Shown piece by piece: positions 63,301 to 64,000 of a stretch of 64,000 nucleotides of DNA. A program made the translations under genes and the position numbers. Source of the DNA: Lepidostoma basale (lineage: Eukaryota; Arthropoda; Insecta; Trichoptera; Lepidostomatidae); assembly GCA_022606425.2 (NCBI GenBank), contig JAHDVF020000069.1, forward strand, positions 62,001 to 126,000. Direction: 5' to 3'. The notes under the pieces were generated by a model. That model had not been told where the DNA came from and ran no database searches. It worked only from the letters and a program-made list of their open reading frames with translations. Within the stretch, counting starts at the first letter, position 1; each line of letters begins with the position of its first letter.

Positions 63301-63362
63301 GAACGGTGAGTCATGCTCATTAGGGAAAAAATTGAACGGTGAGTCATGCTCATTAGGGAAAA
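63301..63362. repeat. Tandem duplication, 33-bp unit
   Basis: GAACGGTGAGTCATGCTCAT TAGGGAAAA occurs twice (63301-63329, 63334-63362) with AATT between. TGAGTCA is an AP-1-like core in each. Confidence 0.85.
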
Positions 63363-63974
63363 CTTTATTAACTTAAAACATGGTATAGTTTTGACAATTC
63401 GAAATATAAGTTATCCTTGCAATTCGCATAGCATCACACGCTATTCATAACATTTCTAAAGTGGCGTTCATCTCGGGTTGACGATGAATTCTAATACTTG
63501 ACTGTGGATGTCAGTTTTTTTACCCTTTGCGGTCCTATGTCTAGTTACACTCGACATCGAATTTAGTGCCGCGTGCTCTTTGTCGAGTGTTATTTGACGT
63601 TTATTTAACCAATAAATAAGAGTTACACATTTTTTGTTTGTTTGTTATAAAATGAATAGATTTTATTCTGAGAAAATTTCTAGTGATTTATGAACTTGAT
63701 ACAAATCAGATTAAATAAACATTATATTTAATTGGGGACGCCAACACATAATAGTGTTGTTTCGATGTAAACACCACGTGAACTAAGTACTAGCTTAGCT
63801 TATAGAATTTAAATGACAACACTACACAGGGTGTGTTTATTTGCTCATTTAAGACACTCCCAATAAGATAAAATTTTATGTCAATATAGTTTTAACATTA
63901 CTATGATAATAAATTTTAAGTAAAATTGGTAACGAATAAGATATTAAATTTTACTCTCTAGATATAGCCTATAT
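63363..63974. other. AT-rich non-coding DNA
   Basis: Nothing recognised. TACACAGGGTGTGTTTATTT at about 63822 is a transposon-end-like phrase without a partner. Confidence 0.35.
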
Positions 63975-64000
63975 AACTAAATAACTTAACCATCACGCCG
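63975..64000 (-). mobile_element. RTE-A LINE 3' end, cut by window end
   Basis: ATAACTAAATAACTTAACCA followed by TCACGCCG is the eroded tail and terminal sequence of another minus-strand copy. Confidence 0.75.

Noticed and set aside
1..64000. Bacterial or viral origin
   Set aside because: Composition, splice-site-bounded exons, RTE/Penelope LINE relics and SINEs all indicate an animal nuclear genome; no viral genes were seen.

Overview
The window looks like a piece of an AT-rich animal genome, most likely an insect. A moth or butterfly is plausible, because RTE-type LINE 3' ends carrying the phrase 'actgctggacataggcctc' are very common in Lepidoptera, but nothing here proves the order. There is no bacterial-style gene organisation. 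Almost all coding-like signal is transposon debris.

The likely host gene is on the plus strand and has giant introns. A small exon at 19391-19462 carries an ATG and ends two bases into a codon at a GTAAGT donor. An exon at 50300-50430 follows a TTTTTCAG acceptor and completes that codon in frame. Joined, they encode the start of a type II membrane protein: a short cytoplasmic tail, a WWKRR motif and one membrane helix. This resembles insect neprilysin (M13 metallopeptidase) N-termini. The intron between them is 30.8 kb, and the next coding exon was not found before base 64000. A second, GC-rich possible first exon (40860-41002; Kozak-type ATG, GTAAGT donor) ends in the phase needed to splice past the membrane exon, so an alternative N-terminus is possible.

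The main repeat, called RTE-A here, is an RTE-clade LINE ending in (TTAG)n. One near-complete 3.2-kb copy with a 9-bp target duplication lies at 29957-33186 (minus). It has intact endonuclease and reverse transcriptase motifs but loses its C-terminus to a 4-bp deletion. More than 20 5'-truncated copies are scattered through the window, many with exact 10-15-bp target duplications. Two copies of a short derivative (34144-34598 and 51464-51986) share the same 5'-to-3' internal junction, so they look like a mobile non-autonomous, SINE-like satellite of RTE-A. RTE-A2 is a subfamily with TTG-rich tails. Other LINE families are labelled B (GAA or TAAG tail), C (TAAG tail), D, E, F, G, H, J and K, plus a jockey/CR1-like family and tRNA-derived SINEs.

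DNA transposons: a 788-bp piggyBac-like element at 39958-40745 flanked by TTAA and keeping only the transposase zinc-ribbon tail as a 75-aa ORF; a PIF/Harbinger transposase fragment at 50485-50815; and a 271-bp MITE-like element with 36-bp inverted ends at 27915-28185.

The most unusual signal is a set of hammerhead-ribozyme-like motifs. Each has a CUGANGA-like core, one extra base, a stem-II hairpin, GAAA, a self-complementary ACAUGU/ACCGGU/ACGU segment, and a closing stem I. At least eight sites can be folded this way. Many more degenerate copies sit in fold-back repeats, and a Penelope-like reverse transcriptase fragment lies at 11685-11916. Hammerheads in Penelope-like elements are known; the several stem-III classes side by side and the constant extra base here deserve testing.
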